A DNA stretch of 9,755 nucleotides from Deltaproteobacteria bacterium (GTDB lineage: Bacteria; Desulfobacterota; Binatia; UBA9968): the NCBI GenBank assembly GCA_005878685.1, contig VBLN01000205.1:1-9755 (forward strand). Reading direction: 5' to 3'. Numbering within the stretch: position 1 is the stretch's first letter; each line of letters opens with the position of its first letter. Positions 1-6,919 of this stretch are shown here, piece by piece. Position numbers and translations under genes: made by a program. Under the pieces are notes generated by a model, which did no database searches, was not told where the DNA came from, and saw nothing but the letters and a program-made list of their open reading frames with translations.

Positions 1-1
1 A

Positions 2-430
2 GACATTGCGCACGTGAGGAAATTCGATCCCCCGCAGCCGCTCGGGAACGGTCCATTGAGCTTTGACCCGATCAGGCAATTGGAGAAGGCTGTCCAAAGG
101 CTCCCACGTGATTCCGTTGTCTTCGCTGCGAAACAGCCGGACCGGTCCGATTCCCGCATAGACCACACGCTCATCATGCGGATCAACAGCGAAGGTTCTC
201 ACGTCACCCTCCAACACTTTCCGCCAGCTCCGGCCGCCATCCGCGGTACGGTAACCGCCATCGAACGCAACCGCAGCGAAGACAACCTCTGGACTCCGCT
301 GGCAACCCGTCAAATGCTCTAGAGTCCGCCCGGCGAAGAACTCTCCCAGAGTGTTGAATGAACCCTTTCGGGTTTCCATTATTCTGAGGCCGCCATTGAA
401 GGCGACGTAATAGATGAGTTCCTCATTCAT
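2..430 (-). CDS. Asp-box (BNR/sialidase-like) repeat protein, N-terminal part, runs off left edge
   Basis: Reading leftward from an ATG at 430, the frame stays open for 143 codons to the window edge, so only the N-terminal part is present. Two Asp-box motifs (S/T-x-D-x-G-x-x-W) are visible: RTADGGRSW at residues 61-69 and RSEDNGITW at 101-109. Each lies on a beta-hairpin of a beta-propeller in sialidase-like and Ycf48-like proteins. The spacing of about 40 residues fits one blade per repeat. The start is supported by a GAGGAAG ribosome binding site about 5 bases upstream and by a promoter-like sequence further up. No signal peptide is seen, so a cytoplasmic protein is likely. Substrate and function cannot be told: Asp-boxes occur in glycosidases and in many propellers of unknown role. 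It is transcribed away from hisS. Confidence 0.82.
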   Translation of the reverse strand, partial: MNEELIYYVAFNGGLRIMETRKGSFNTLGEFFAGRTLEHLTGCQRSPEVVFAAVAFDGGYRTADGGRSWRKVLEGDVRTFAVDPHDERVVYAGIGPVRLFRSEDNGITWEPLDSLLQLPDRVKAQWTVPERLRGIEFPHVRNV

Positions 431-480
431 AGGCGCTTCCTCTTTGGGACGTCATTTCTATCCGCCGAGAATCGGATTGC

Positions 481-509
481 TTATAACATGCCGACAATTG
501 TCGAATCAA
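481..509 (-). promoter_or_regulatory. Candidate promoter of the Asp-box gene
   Basis: On the minus strand a -35-like TTGATT (504-509) is followed by exactly 17 bases and then a -10-like TTATAA (481-486). Transcription would start near 474, about 44 bases before the ATG at 430. The spacing is ideal for a sigma-70 type promoter, but both hexamers deviate from consensus. The call rests on sequence pattern only. Confidence 0.5.
492..503. promoter_or_regulatory. 12-bp perfect palindrome, candidate operator
   Basis: CGACAATTGTCG is its own reverse complement. It fills most of the spacer between the -35 and -10 hexamers proposed for the Asp-box gene, the usual place for a repressor site. No regulator for it is encoded nearby, and a 12-bp palindrome can arise by chance, so this is a modest inference. 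Confidence 0.35.
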
Positions 510-539
510 TATTGCTATCTGCATCGGAGGCAGAAGTCG

Positions 540-576
540 TTGAAGATCTGCTTGACGTGAGTTATTTTTGTATGAT
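540..576 (+). promoter_or_regulatory. Weak candidate promoter region for hisS-aspS
   Basis: TTGAAG (540-545) stands 17 bases before TATTTT (563-568). A better -10-like TATGAT sits at 571-576, but the nearest good -35, TTGACG at 552-557, is only 13 bases away, which is too short. Transcription from this area would give a leader of roughly 25-35 bases before the ATG at 607. The evidence is weak, but the gap between the divergent genes must hold the hisS promoter unless it is read from far upstream. Confidence 0.25.
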
Positions 577-606
577 CTATGGAAAAAGGAATCGACGGCT
601 GAAGTC

Positions 607-1875
607 ATGAAGATCAGCGCGATCAAAGGGTTTGCCGATATTCTGCCAGGAGAGATTGAAACCTGGCAGTTCGTGGAGGAGAAGGCGCGCGCCGTGTTCG
701 CCCTGTACAACTTCTCGGAGGTTCGTATTCCCATTGTGGAAAAGACAGAGCTTTTCAGCCGCTCTCTGGGCGAGACCACGGACATCGTGGAAAAGGAGAT
801 GTATACATTCGCCGACCAGGATGGAAAGGGCGCTCTATTAACCCTTCGGCCGGAAGGGACGGCCGGTGTCGTGCGCGCTTATGTCGAGGCGGAGCTTTAT
901 CAGACGGAACCCGTAAGAAAGCTTTTTTATTTGGGTCCGATGTTCCGTCGGGAGCGTCCGCAGAAGGGCCGTCTGCGGCAGTTTTATCAGATCGGCGCGG
1001 AGGCGTTGGGTCGGGGGGACCCGTTTGTGGATGCGGAGGTCCTCCTGCTGCTCCGCGATTTTTTCTCCCTAGTGGGTCTGGACGGAGTGATTCTTGAACT
1101 CAATTCCCTTGGATGCGTTCAGTGCCGGCCGCGCTATCGAAAGGATCTACTGGCGTTTTTGAAAGAGCGCGAAGACAAACTCTGCCCGAACTGCCGGCGG
1201 CGCATGGAGCGTAATCCCTTGCGCGTTCTCGATTGCAAGGAAGAAGCCTGCAGGGAGGCGACGAGAGGGGCGCCGTCGATTCTCGATTATCTATGTCAGG
1301 ACTGCAGAGACCACTTCGAGACGGTGCAGCAGCTGTTGCGCGATAGCGGCGTCGATTACAAGCTCAATCCGCGCATGGTGCGAGGATTGGATTACTACTG
1401 TAGGACCACTTTTGAATGGACCAGCGATCGATTGGGGTCGCAGAACGCAGTGGCTGCAGGAGGACGGTATGACGGTCTCGTCGAGGATCTGGGAGGTCCC
1501 CCGACACCCGGCATTGGCTTCGCGATGGGGGTGGAAAGATTGGTGCTGTTGCTAGGTGCGAAGGAGAGCCGGCAGGCTCCTCGCCCCGATCTCTATGTCG
1601 CGTGCGTGGGAAGCGCCGCTCGCAGCTGGGTGATTCCAGCGGTCCACAAGCTCCGCCAAAAGGGGATTTCGGTAGAGATGGACGGAGAAGAAAGGAGTCT
1701 CAAGAGTCAGATGCGCCGGGCGGATAAGCTCAAAGCGCAATTCGTGCTAATTATGGGGGACGAAGAAATAAAAACCGGCAAGGGAATCCTTCGCCATATG
1801 GATACCAAAGAGCAGCTTGAGGTGAGCCTGCGGGGCCTCGAGGAAGCTCTGTTGGCGCGCAAAGTGAGCCATTGA
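607..1875 (+). CDS. hisS: Histidyl-tRNA synthetase
   Basis: Class II aminoacyl-tRNA synthetase that charges tRNA-His with histidine in the cytosol; 422 residues, normal for bacterial HisRS. Visible landmarks are the N-terminal AIKGFADILP (residues 5-14), the TLRPEGTAGVVRAY stretch (79-92), motif 2 around FRRERPQKGRLRQFYQIG (113-130), the histidine-specific RGLDYYCRTTFE (259-270), and motif 3 around PGIGFAMGVERL (301-312) with Arg311. The C-terminal part from about 325 is the anticodon-binding domain. The central insertion holds four cysteine pairs (C170/C173, C193/C196, C210/C215, C230/C233) that could bind zinc. I chose the ATG at 607 rather than the in-frame TTG at 568 because HisRS proteins begin just before the GF-DILP motif; no good Shine-Dalgarno precedes 607 (an AAGGA lies 16 bases upstream). 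aspS follows almost immediately. Confidence 0.96.
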   Translation: MKISAIKGFADILPGEIETWQFVEEKARAVFALYNFSEVRIPIVEKTELFSRSLGETTDIVEKEMYTFADQDGKGALLTLRPEGTAGVVRAYVEAELYQTEPVRKLFYLGPMFRRERPQKGRLRQFYQIGAEALGRGDPFVDAEVLLLLRDFFSLVGLDGVILELNSLGCVQCRPRYRKDLLAFLKEREDKLCPNCRRRMERNPLRVLDCKEEACREATRGAPSILDYLCQDCRDHFETVQQLLRDSGVDYKLNPRMVRGLDYYCRTTFEWTSDRLGSQNAVAAGGRYDGLVEDLGGPPTPGIGFAMGVERLVLLLGAKESRQAPRPDLYVACVGSAARSWVIPAVHKLRQKGISVEMDGEERSLKSQMRRADKLKAQFVLIMGDEEIKTGKGILRHMDTKEQLEVSLRGLEEALLARKVSH

Positions 1876-1877
1876 GC

Positions 1878-3662
1878 ATGGAGCGGAGCTTCGCCGATTA
1901 TCTGGGAGACTGGAAGAGGAGCTGTTACTGCGGCGAGCCTCGTGCGGATTCTGTCGGCCAGCCATTGATTCTGATGGGGTGGACGCAGCGGCGCCGCGAC
2001 CACGGGGGGTTGATCTTTGTGGATCTCAGAGATCGGAGCGGGCTCATTCAGATTGTCTTTAATCCTGAAACGAGTCAGACAGCCCATGAAAAAGCCAAGC
2101 AGATCCGTTCCGAAGACGTGCTGGCCGTGCGCGGCGTACTGATGCGAAGGCCGCCCGAGACCATCAATCCGAACATGGCTACAGGCGAGGTGGAATTGCT
2201 GGTCGAAGAGGTGAGGCTCATCAGCGCATCAGAGGTTCCTCCTTTCGTTATAGAGGATGAAACGGAGGCGAACGAAAACACGCGCTTTAAGTATCGCTAC
2301 CTGGACATGCGGCGGCCGCAGGGTCTTGAACCTCTTCGTCTGCGATACCGGATGACTAAGAAAATCAGAGACTATCTTGACGGCAAAGGATTCCTGGAAA
2401 TCGAGACGCCGCTGTTGACCAAGAGCACTCCGGAGGGCGCGCGGGACTATCTGGTGCCGAGTCGAATCTATCCGGGAAAGTTTTATGCTTTGCCCCAGTC
2501 CCCTCAGCTTTTCAAGCAGATCCTGATGGTTGGAGGAGTTGATCGTTATTTTCAGATAGCGCGCTGCTTCCGGGACGAAGATTTGCGAGCTGAAAGACAG
2601 CCCGAATTCACGCAGCTTGATATGGAGATGTCCTTCATCCAAAGAGAGGACATCTTTGAAATAATTGAAGGAATGATCAACGCGTTATTTCAGCAGCTTA
2701 AAGGAATAGACTTAAACCGACCCTTTAACATCATCTCGTGGTTGGATGCGATGGAAGGCTACGGCTCGGATAAGCCGGACATGCGCTTTGGCTTGGAGCT
2801 CAAGAACTTTTCGATTGCTTGCAAAAAAACACAGTTCAAAGTTTTCTCAAGAGCATTGGAGCAGAAAGGGGTAGTGAAAGGTCTATCTGTTTCGGGCGCG
2901 GATTTCTCCCGCAAGGAGCTCGACGATCTCACCACTTTTGTCGGAAACTACGGCGCCAAGGGTCTCGCCTGGGTCAAGCTCGCCGAGAAAGATTGGCAGT
3001 CGCCGATTGCGAAGTTTTTTTCAGCAGAAGAGCGCAGCGCGATTCTCTCGATCACGCAAGCGAAGCCCGGCGACTTCATATTTTTTGTAGCTGACGAGGA
3101 GAAGATTGCAAACGACGCCTTGGCCAATCTTCGTCTCCACCTGGGAGAGAAGTTAGGTCTGATTCGGGAGAACAAGTACGCGATCGTCTGGGTTGTCGAT
3201 TTTCCCCTGTTTGAGTACGACCCCGGAGAGCAGCGCTATCAGTCCGTAAATCATCCTTTTACAGCTCCGCTGGAGGAGGATCTTTCCCTGTTGGCGACGG
3301 AGCCTTTGAAGGTCAGATCCAAGGCCTACGATCTTGTGTTGAACGGCACGGAAATCGGAGGCGGGAGCATCCGTATTCATCAGGGAGCCCTGCAAAAAAA
3401 GATTTTTGAGTTGCTCGGCATTACCCCGCGCGAAGCGGAAGCAAAATTTGGATTCTTCCTCGAGGCCTTGAAGTTCGGCGCGCCGCCGCACGGTGGCATC
3501 GCCTTTGGCATCGACAGACTCGCGATGATCCTGAGCGGATCCCGCTCTATTCGTGAGGTCATTGCATTTCCGAAGAGTCAGAGGGCCGTCTGTCTTCTCA
3601 CCGACGCTCCGTCCGAAGTCGATCCCAAACAGCTTAGGGAGTTGAGGATCAAGACCACCTGA
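1878..3662 (+). CDS. aspS: Aspartyl-tRNA synthetase, bacterial type, possibly non-discriminating
   Basis: Class IIb synthetase that charges tRNA-Asp; 594 residues, the usual length for bacterial AspRS. The OB-fold anticodon domain covers about 1-110 and includes GWTQRRRDHGGLIFVDLRD (34-52). The catalytic core holds the motif 1 region (163-180), the amino-acid-binding ALPQSPQLFKQ (204-214), motif 2 around ARCFRDEDLRAERQPEFTQ (228-246), GGGSIRIH (494-501) and motif 3 around GIAFGIDRLAMIL (540-552). Residues of about 285-410 form the GAD insertion typical of bacteria. His42 in RRDHGG matches enzymes that also accept tRNA-Asn, whereas E. coli has Leu there. The ATG at 1878 lies two bases after the hisS stop; an in-frame TTG at 1872 would overlap hisS. 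No clear Shine-Dalgarno is present, so translation is probably coupled to hisS. Confidence 0.96.
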   Translation: MERSFADYLGDWKRSCYCGEPRADSVGQPLILMGWTQRRRDHGGLIFVDLRDRSGLIQIVFNPETSQTAHEKAKQIRSEDVLAVRGVLMRRPPETINPNMATGEVELLVEEVRLISASEVPPFVIEDETEANENTRFKYRYLDMRRPQGLEPLRLRYRMTKKIRDYLDGKGFLEIETPLLTKSTPEGARDYLVPSRIYPGKFYALPQSPQLFKQILMVGGVDRYFQIARCFRDEDLRAERQPEFTQLDMEMSFIQREDIFEIIEGMINALFQQLKGIDLNRPFNIISWLDAMEGYGSDKPDMRFGLELKNFSIACKKTQFKVFSRALEQKGVVKGLSVSGADFSRKELDDLTTFVGNYGAKGLAWVKLAEKDWQSPIAKFFSAEERSAILSITQAKPGDFIFFVADEEKIANDALANLRLHLGEKLGLIRENKYAIVWVVDFPLFEYDPGEQRYQSVNHPFTAPLEEDLSLLATEPLKVRSKAYDLVLNGTEIGGGSIRIHQGALQKKIFELLGITPREAEAKFGFFLEALKFGAPPHGGIAFGIDRLAMILSGSRSIREVIAFPKSQRAVCLLTDAPSEVDPKQLRELRIKTT

Positions 3663-3753
3663 CCTTTGCCATCCTCACAGTGCAAATGCGCGTTGGGATC
3701 GGGATGTGCGATGTCTCTTTCCGCGCACGGAACCTTGAGAGCGATGGCCCGTT
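3663..3753 (+). other. aspS-lipoprotein intergenic gap
   Basis: This 91-base gap holds no convincing terminator, promoter or small gene. TGCGCG and CGCGCA are complementary but about 30 bases apart with no U-tract. Read-through from aspS is therefore possible. Confidence 0.4.
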
Positions 3754-4389
3754 ATGTTAGTAACAGAAACGATGTGGAAGTTAGCGCCTTTAGTTTTCCT
3801 TCTCTCTTCGTGCGTTCTGGGCCCTGGTAATTTCCGCAGCAGTCATTCCACCGATCTCGCAGAAAGAAATATCCGGCGCATCGCGATCCTTCCGGCGGAC
3901 GGGATGATTCTCGGAGAGAAGGGAAAGAGTACTGAGAATGGGCCGAATGCCAGCCTGAGCAATTTTCTCTTCTCAACTATGTCTGCTTTGCCCGATTGGC
4001 AGATCGTTTCGGATCGCGAGGTCAAAGAGGTCACATCGCATATAGGGGAAGGCAGCGAAGCCACCCGGGCTCGGAAGCTCGGCGAGTTCGTCTATGCCGA
4101 TGCCGTGATCTCCGGCCGGGTGGTTCGGTATCGGGAGAGAGTGGGAGGAGACTTCGGAGTGAAGAGTCCCGCTTCAGTCGCTTTTGTTCTCGACCTTCGC
4201 GATGCCAGACGGGGAGACGTTGTCTGGTCAGCGCGCTTCGATGAGACGCAAAGGCCTCCGACCGAAAATATCTTCGGTATCGGTGAATTTGCTCAGAGAG
4301 GCGCAAGGTGGCTTTCGGCGGAAGAGCTCATGCGTGAGGGAGTCAAGAAGTCGGTGCAACAGCTGCACAAAGTTCTCTATGGTAGCTGA
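3754..4389 (+). CDS. Small lipoprotein of unknown function
   Basis: A 211-residue protein with a lipoprotein signal: a hydrophobic stretch (about 10-17) ending in the lipobox LSSC, with Cys20 as the expected lipidated residue. The mature part begins with RRIAILPADG (41-50), a strand seen in TolB-N, CsgG and LpoB-like periplasmic lipoproteins. It continues through a Rossmann-like ADAVISGRVVRYRERVGGDF region (115-134), then VAFVLDLRDARRGDVVWSARFDETQ (142-166), and ends with GARWLSAEELMREG (183-196). From memory this pattern belongs to a conserved, uncharacterised lipoprotein family common in deltaproteobacteria-like genomes, probably facing the periplasm or outer membrane. The start is uncertain: ATG at 3754 or ATG at 3772 (a shorter 13-residue signal) both keep the lipobox, and neither has a good ribosome binding site. 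It lies 91 bases after aspS and may share that transcript. Function unknown. Confidence 0.82.
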   Translation: MLVTETMWKLAPLVFLLSSCVLGPGNFRSSHSTDLAERNIRRIAILPADGMILGEKGKSTENGPNASLSNFLFSTMSALPDWQIVSDREVKEVTSHIGEGSEATRARKLGEFVYADAVISGRVVRYRERVGGDFGVKSPASVAFVLDLRDARRGDVVWSARFDETQRPPTENIFGIGEFAQRGARWLSAEELMREGVKKSVQQLHKVLYGS

Positions 4390-4430
4390 GTTAGATAACC
4401 CACAAACCGTATCGATGCCGTCGATTGAGG
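4390..4430. other. Convergent gap between the lipoprotein and the broken membrane gene
   Basis: Only 41 bases separate the two stop codons. The one hairpin seen, ATCGA and TCGAT around TGCCG near 4411-4425, has a 5-bp stem and no U-tract, so it is not a convincing terminator. Confidence 0.35.
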
Positions 4431-4977
4431 TCAGTCATCATGGACTGTCTCCAGAGGTTTTCCTAAGTGATGGCTGACGCGTTGTCCTAGACTTTGCAAC
4501 CTCGTCCGCCCGCCTCGGTCAAGGAGGAGAGTCGCGCCGCCTTTGAGAACGAGGCGCAAGGAGGGGACCGGATATTTCTGTGCGGCTGAGGAGCCGGCGA
4601 CCGCAAAACCGCTGTAAACCTCGTCACGCCCCAGCTTCAAGGCGACTACTTCTTCATAGTCTACGCGAACTCTAGCCCGACGGAAGATATTGCGCTTCAG
4701 GAGTACGACCTGATGCTCCTACAGCGATGCCAAGCAGGATCAGATTCATTACGGGGAAGTACCACAGGGACGCCGCCGGACCTTCGAGGCCTCTCTGGCG
4801 GACCGCCTCCAGGATCGGAAGGGAGAGAAAGAGCAATGCGAGCGCGATGCCCAAGCATAGGAAGGCGGGGAAACGCGCCCCGCGCCAGACTAGGCGGAGC
4901 TTCTCTTGGTCTTCCTCGGCTATGCGAAATCCGAGGCGGCTCCCCATCGCCTCAAATTGATCCGGCTTTCCTTCCAT
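4431..4977 (-). pseudogene. Two-helix membrane protein gene, apparently frameshifted
   Basis: From an ATG at 4977 (alternative ATG at 4947) one frame gives a charged N-terminus, a first membrane helix (about residues 36-58) and a second (about 70-87), then closes at a TAG at 4672-4674. A second minus frame opens at 4718, right after a TAG, and runs to a TGA at 4431-4433. It encodes a basic, strand-rich tail with stretches such as EHQVVLLKRNIFRRARVRV and RDEVYSGFAVAGSSAAQK. The second frame has GC-rich third positions and no start codon before a TTG at 4640, so it is unlikely to be a separate gene. Dropping one base near 4719 joins both parts into about 181 residues: two helices plus a cytoplasmic, possibly PH-like, domain. 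Either a decayed gene or a sequencing or assembly error explains this. The family was not identified. No good ribosome binding site precedes 4977. Confidence 0.68.
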
Positions 4978-4984
4978 TTTAGCT

Positions 4985-4996
4985 TGACAGCTGTCA
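4985..4996. repeat. 12-bp perfect palindrome TGACAGCTGTCA
   Basis: TGACAGCTGTCA is self-complementary and ends about 8 bases upstream of the ATG at 4977 on the minus strand. It overlaps the first units of the heptad repeat, so it may simply be part of that repeat rather than an operator. Confidence 0.35.
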
Positions 4997-5014
4997 GCTA
5001 TCAGCCATCAGCTT
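4987..5014. repeat. Degenerate 7-bp tandem repeat (TCAGCYA), four units
   Basis: Four heptads lie head to tail: ACAGCTG, TCAGCTA, TCAGCCA, TCAGCTT. They sit between the cofH stop and the start of the broken membrane gene. Similar AGCTATCAGC-type intergenic repeats are, as I recall, frequent in some bacterial genomes, so this may be one copy of a dispersed family. Confidence 0.6.
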
Positions 5015-5025
5015 GAAAATTTCAA
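5013..5025. repeat. 13-bp inverted repeat between cofH and the membrane gene
   Basis: TTGAAA and TTTCAA flank a single A at 5019, giving a perfect 6-1-6 inverted repeat. Its minus-strand TTGAAA arm could act as a -35 with a GATAGC 17 bases further on, which would be a weak promoter for the broken membrane gene. AT-rich palindromes of this size also arise by chance. Confidence 0.3.
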
Positions 5026-5054
5026 TGGGTTAGGAGTTTTGAGCCGACTCGAGC

Positions 5055-6293
5055 TCAGGAATCTTTACGCGCACGGTAGAAATCTTTGAAGCGGTAGTCC
5101 CTGAGCTTAATCAGCTGGTGGTAGGAACCAAATCGCTGCTCGGGATCCTCCACTCCATCCAAGAGATCGACGGGATTTTCTTCGGAGTCGAAGAGCTTCG
5201 CTTTTTGATAGGTCGTGGTCCGCTCGCCCGGGATGCGTCCCATCTCGCGGATGAGACGGCGGAACTGCGAGGGCTTCATGAGTTGGCCGTAGCCGGCGCC
5301 CGCCGCCGTGGAGATGCTCTCGTTCATCAGGGTGCCGCCGAAATCATTGGCGCCCGCCATGAGGCCGAGCTGAGACAGCTTCGGCCCCTCTTTGACCCAG
5401 GAAACTTGGAGGTTGGGAATTGAATTATTGAGCATGATGCGCGACACGGCGTACATTTTCATTACTTCCGCTCCCGTAGCGCCAGAGCGCAGGCCGGGGA
5501 TACTCTTGCGATAATGAATCGGCGCCTCTTCAAAGACGAAGCTCAAAGGGACGAACTCAGTGATCCCGCCGGTGCGCTTTTGAATCTCACGCAATATATT
5601 GAGATGAACCGCTTTGTCATGAGAATTTTCGATGTGGCCGTACATGATGGTCGAGGTCGTCGGGATCCCCAGCTCATGCGCGCTCTCAATCAATTCGATC
5701 CACTGGGCCGTGCTGATGCGGCCGGGAGAGATTTTGTGTCTTACTTCGTCGACGAGAATCTCGGCAGAAGTTCCCGGCAGACTTCCCACACCCGCCTCTT
5801 TCAGCGCGCCCAAGTAATCTCTGACAGGGACCCCAGTCAGGGTCGAGCCGTAGAGGACCTCTTCGGGAGAGAAGCCGTGAATATGCAGCTCGGGCAGGGC
5901 CTTTTTGAGAGCTTCGCAGATCTTTACGTAATGCCAACCATCCATGCCTGGAGCCAAGCCCGCTTGGACGCAGATCTCTGTAGCCCCCAGATCGCATGCC
6001 TCCTGGGCGCGGCGAAGAATTTCTTCCGGCGGAAGGAAGTAACCTTCTTCGGCCAGATGTCCACGACTGAAGGCGCAGAACCCGCAAGCCTTGACGCAAA
6101 CGTTGGTAAAGTTGACGTTGCGATTCACCACATAGGTGACCACGTCACCGACGGTTTTCCTACGCAGGTGATCCGCCACGGCAGTGATGATGAGAAGATC
6201 CCCGGCAAGGGCTCGATCCAAGACGACTCCAATCGAGGGTGTGACGCTGGACAGAAACTCGCCGAGCGATTTCTCAAGATGGGATAGAGTCAT
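5055..6293 (-). CDS. cofH: CofH, FO synthase subunit 2 (radical SAM, F420 biosynthesis)
   Basis: Radical SAM enzyme of coenzyme F420 biosynthesis. It joins a tyrosine-derived 4-hydroxybenzyl radical to 5-amino-6-(D-ribitylamino)uracil, and CofG then closes the deazaflavin ring to give FO. The CX3CX2C cluster is C66, C70, C73 within NFTNVCVKACGFCAFSRG (61-78). CofH-type stretches include ATEICVQAGL (104-113), HIHGFSPEEVLYG (137-149), SLPGTSAEIL (171-180), STIMYGH (214-220) and NDFGGTLMNESIS (316-328). MqnC, the related futalosine enzyme, usually has PGGGAEIL where this has PGTSAEIL, so CofH is preferred. I start at the ATG at 6293 (412 residues); a longer frame to 6407 lies inside def and adds a low-complexity stretch. 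The def stop is 14 bases upstream, implying co-transcription. CofG is not in this window. Confidence 0.88.
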   Translation of the reverse strand: MTLSHLEKSLGEFLSSVTPSIGVVLDRALAGDLLIITAVADHLRRKTVGDVVTYVVNRNVNFTNVCVKACGFCAFSRGHLAEEGYFLPPEEILRRAQEACDLGATEICVQAGLAPGMDGWHYVKICEALKKALPELHIHGFSPEEVLYGSTLTGVPVRDYLGALKEAGVGSLPGTSAEILVDEVRHKISPGRISTAQWIELIESAHELGIPTTSTIMYGHIENSHDKAVHLNILREIQKRTGGITEFVPLSFVFEEAPIHYRKSIPGLRSGATGAEVMKMYAVSRIMLNNSIPNLQVSWVKEGPKLSQLGLMAGANDFGGTLMNESISTAAGAGYGQLMKPSQFRRLIREMGRIPGERTTTYQKAKLFDSEENPVDLLDGVEDPEQRFGSYHQLIKLRDYRFKDFYRARKDS

Positions 6294-6307
6294 GACGGTT
6301 CTTAGTT

Positions 6308-6841
6308 CTACCTTTCGACCCAGTAGCGAGCGAGTTCTTGAAGGTAAGTGAGGGTGGATAGGTCTTGCATGCGGTCGAGAAAGACTTTCCCGTTCAGATG
6401 GTCCCATTCATGTTGAATGACCCGCGCATGAAAATCTGAAGCGACAAAGTTTAGCTCCTTCCCGTCGCGGTCCCATCCTTGCACCCGGATGCTTTTGTGG
6501 CGCGGCACCCTTCCTCTGAGATCCGGAATGCTCAAGCATCCCTCCCAATCCTCCTCCTTTTCATCCGAGAGCGGCGCGATGCTCGGATTAATCAGCACGG
6601 AGAGCGGAACCCTGGTCTTTTTCGGGTAGCGGGGATTGTCCTGGACCTCGAGCACGGCGACCTGTTTGCACTCGTGAACCTGAACAGCCGCGAGTCCGAC
6701 GCCGTCGTATTCCGTCATGGTTTCGATCATGTCATCGATGAGTTTCTGAAGCTGTTGCGAGACGATCTGCTCAGGAGGGATAGCCTCGGCGCCCTGGCGC
6801 AGGACAGGATGTCCCAGTCTGGCGACTTTGAGTATCGACAT
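6308..6841 (-). CDS. def: Peptide deformylase
   Basis: Metalloenzyme that removes the formyl group from the N-terminal methionine of new proteins at the ribosome. It has 177 residues, a normal length. All three family motifs are present: motif 1 GVGLAAVQV (47-55, with Val53 where most enzymes have Pro, as in GLAAPQV), motif 2 EGCLSIP (100-106) and motif 3 QHEWDHLNG (143-151). Metal ligands are Cys102, His144 and His148, and the catalytic acid is Glu145, so the enzyme should be active. The start ATG at 6841 fits the family's N-terminal pattern of a basic stretch followed by HPVLR; the upstream AAGAAAAAG is only a weak ribosome binding site. It leads a minus-strand pair with cofH and is divergent from the rrf2-suf operon, sharing a 155-base gap with it. 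No convincing def promoter could be picked out. Confidence 0.95.
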   Translation of the reverse strand: MSILKVARLGHPVLRQGAEAIPPEQIVSQQLQKLIDDMIETMTEYDGVGLAAVQVHECKQVAVLEVQDNPRYPKKTRVPLSVLINPSIAPLSDEKEEDWEGCLSIPDLRGRVPRHKSIRVQGWDRDGKELNFVASDFHARVIQHEWDHLNGKVFLDRMQDLSTLTYLQELARYWVER

Positions 6842-6919
6842 GACTTTTTCTTAGCATAGCCGGAGATACAGGGGAAGGGGCGTAAGGAGAATCCGGCGAG
6901 CAAAATTTCGCGTCGCGCC

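Noticed and set aside
14..322. A 102-codon plus-strand frame at the left edge
   Set aside because: The minus strand here encodes two Asp-boxes with a good start and ribosome binding site, so the plus frame is the shadow.
568..606. A TTG start that would extend HisS by 13 residues
   Set aside because: HisRS proteins begin just before the GF-DILP motif and the added residues overlap the likely promoter.
4431..4640. A separate 69-residue gene starting at TTG 4640
   Set aside because: The coding-like sequence continues upstream of the TTG to 4718, so it is better read as the rest of a frameshifted gene.
5040..5057. A 5-bp hairpin at the end of cofH as a terminator
   Set aside because: The stem is short, and on the minus strand it is followed by A residues instead of a U-tract.
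5514..6287. A 257-codon open frame on the plus strand inside cofH
   Set aside because: It is antisense to the radical SAM gene, including its cysteine cluster, and has no independent support.
5055..6293. Identification as MqnC of the futalosine menaquinone pathway
   Set aside because: The PGTSAEIL and GGTLMNESIS stretches fit CofH better, and no other menaquinone gene is present.
6294..6407. An upstream start that would extend CofH by 38 residues
   Set aside because: It would lie inside def, and the added residues look like out-of-frame def sequence.
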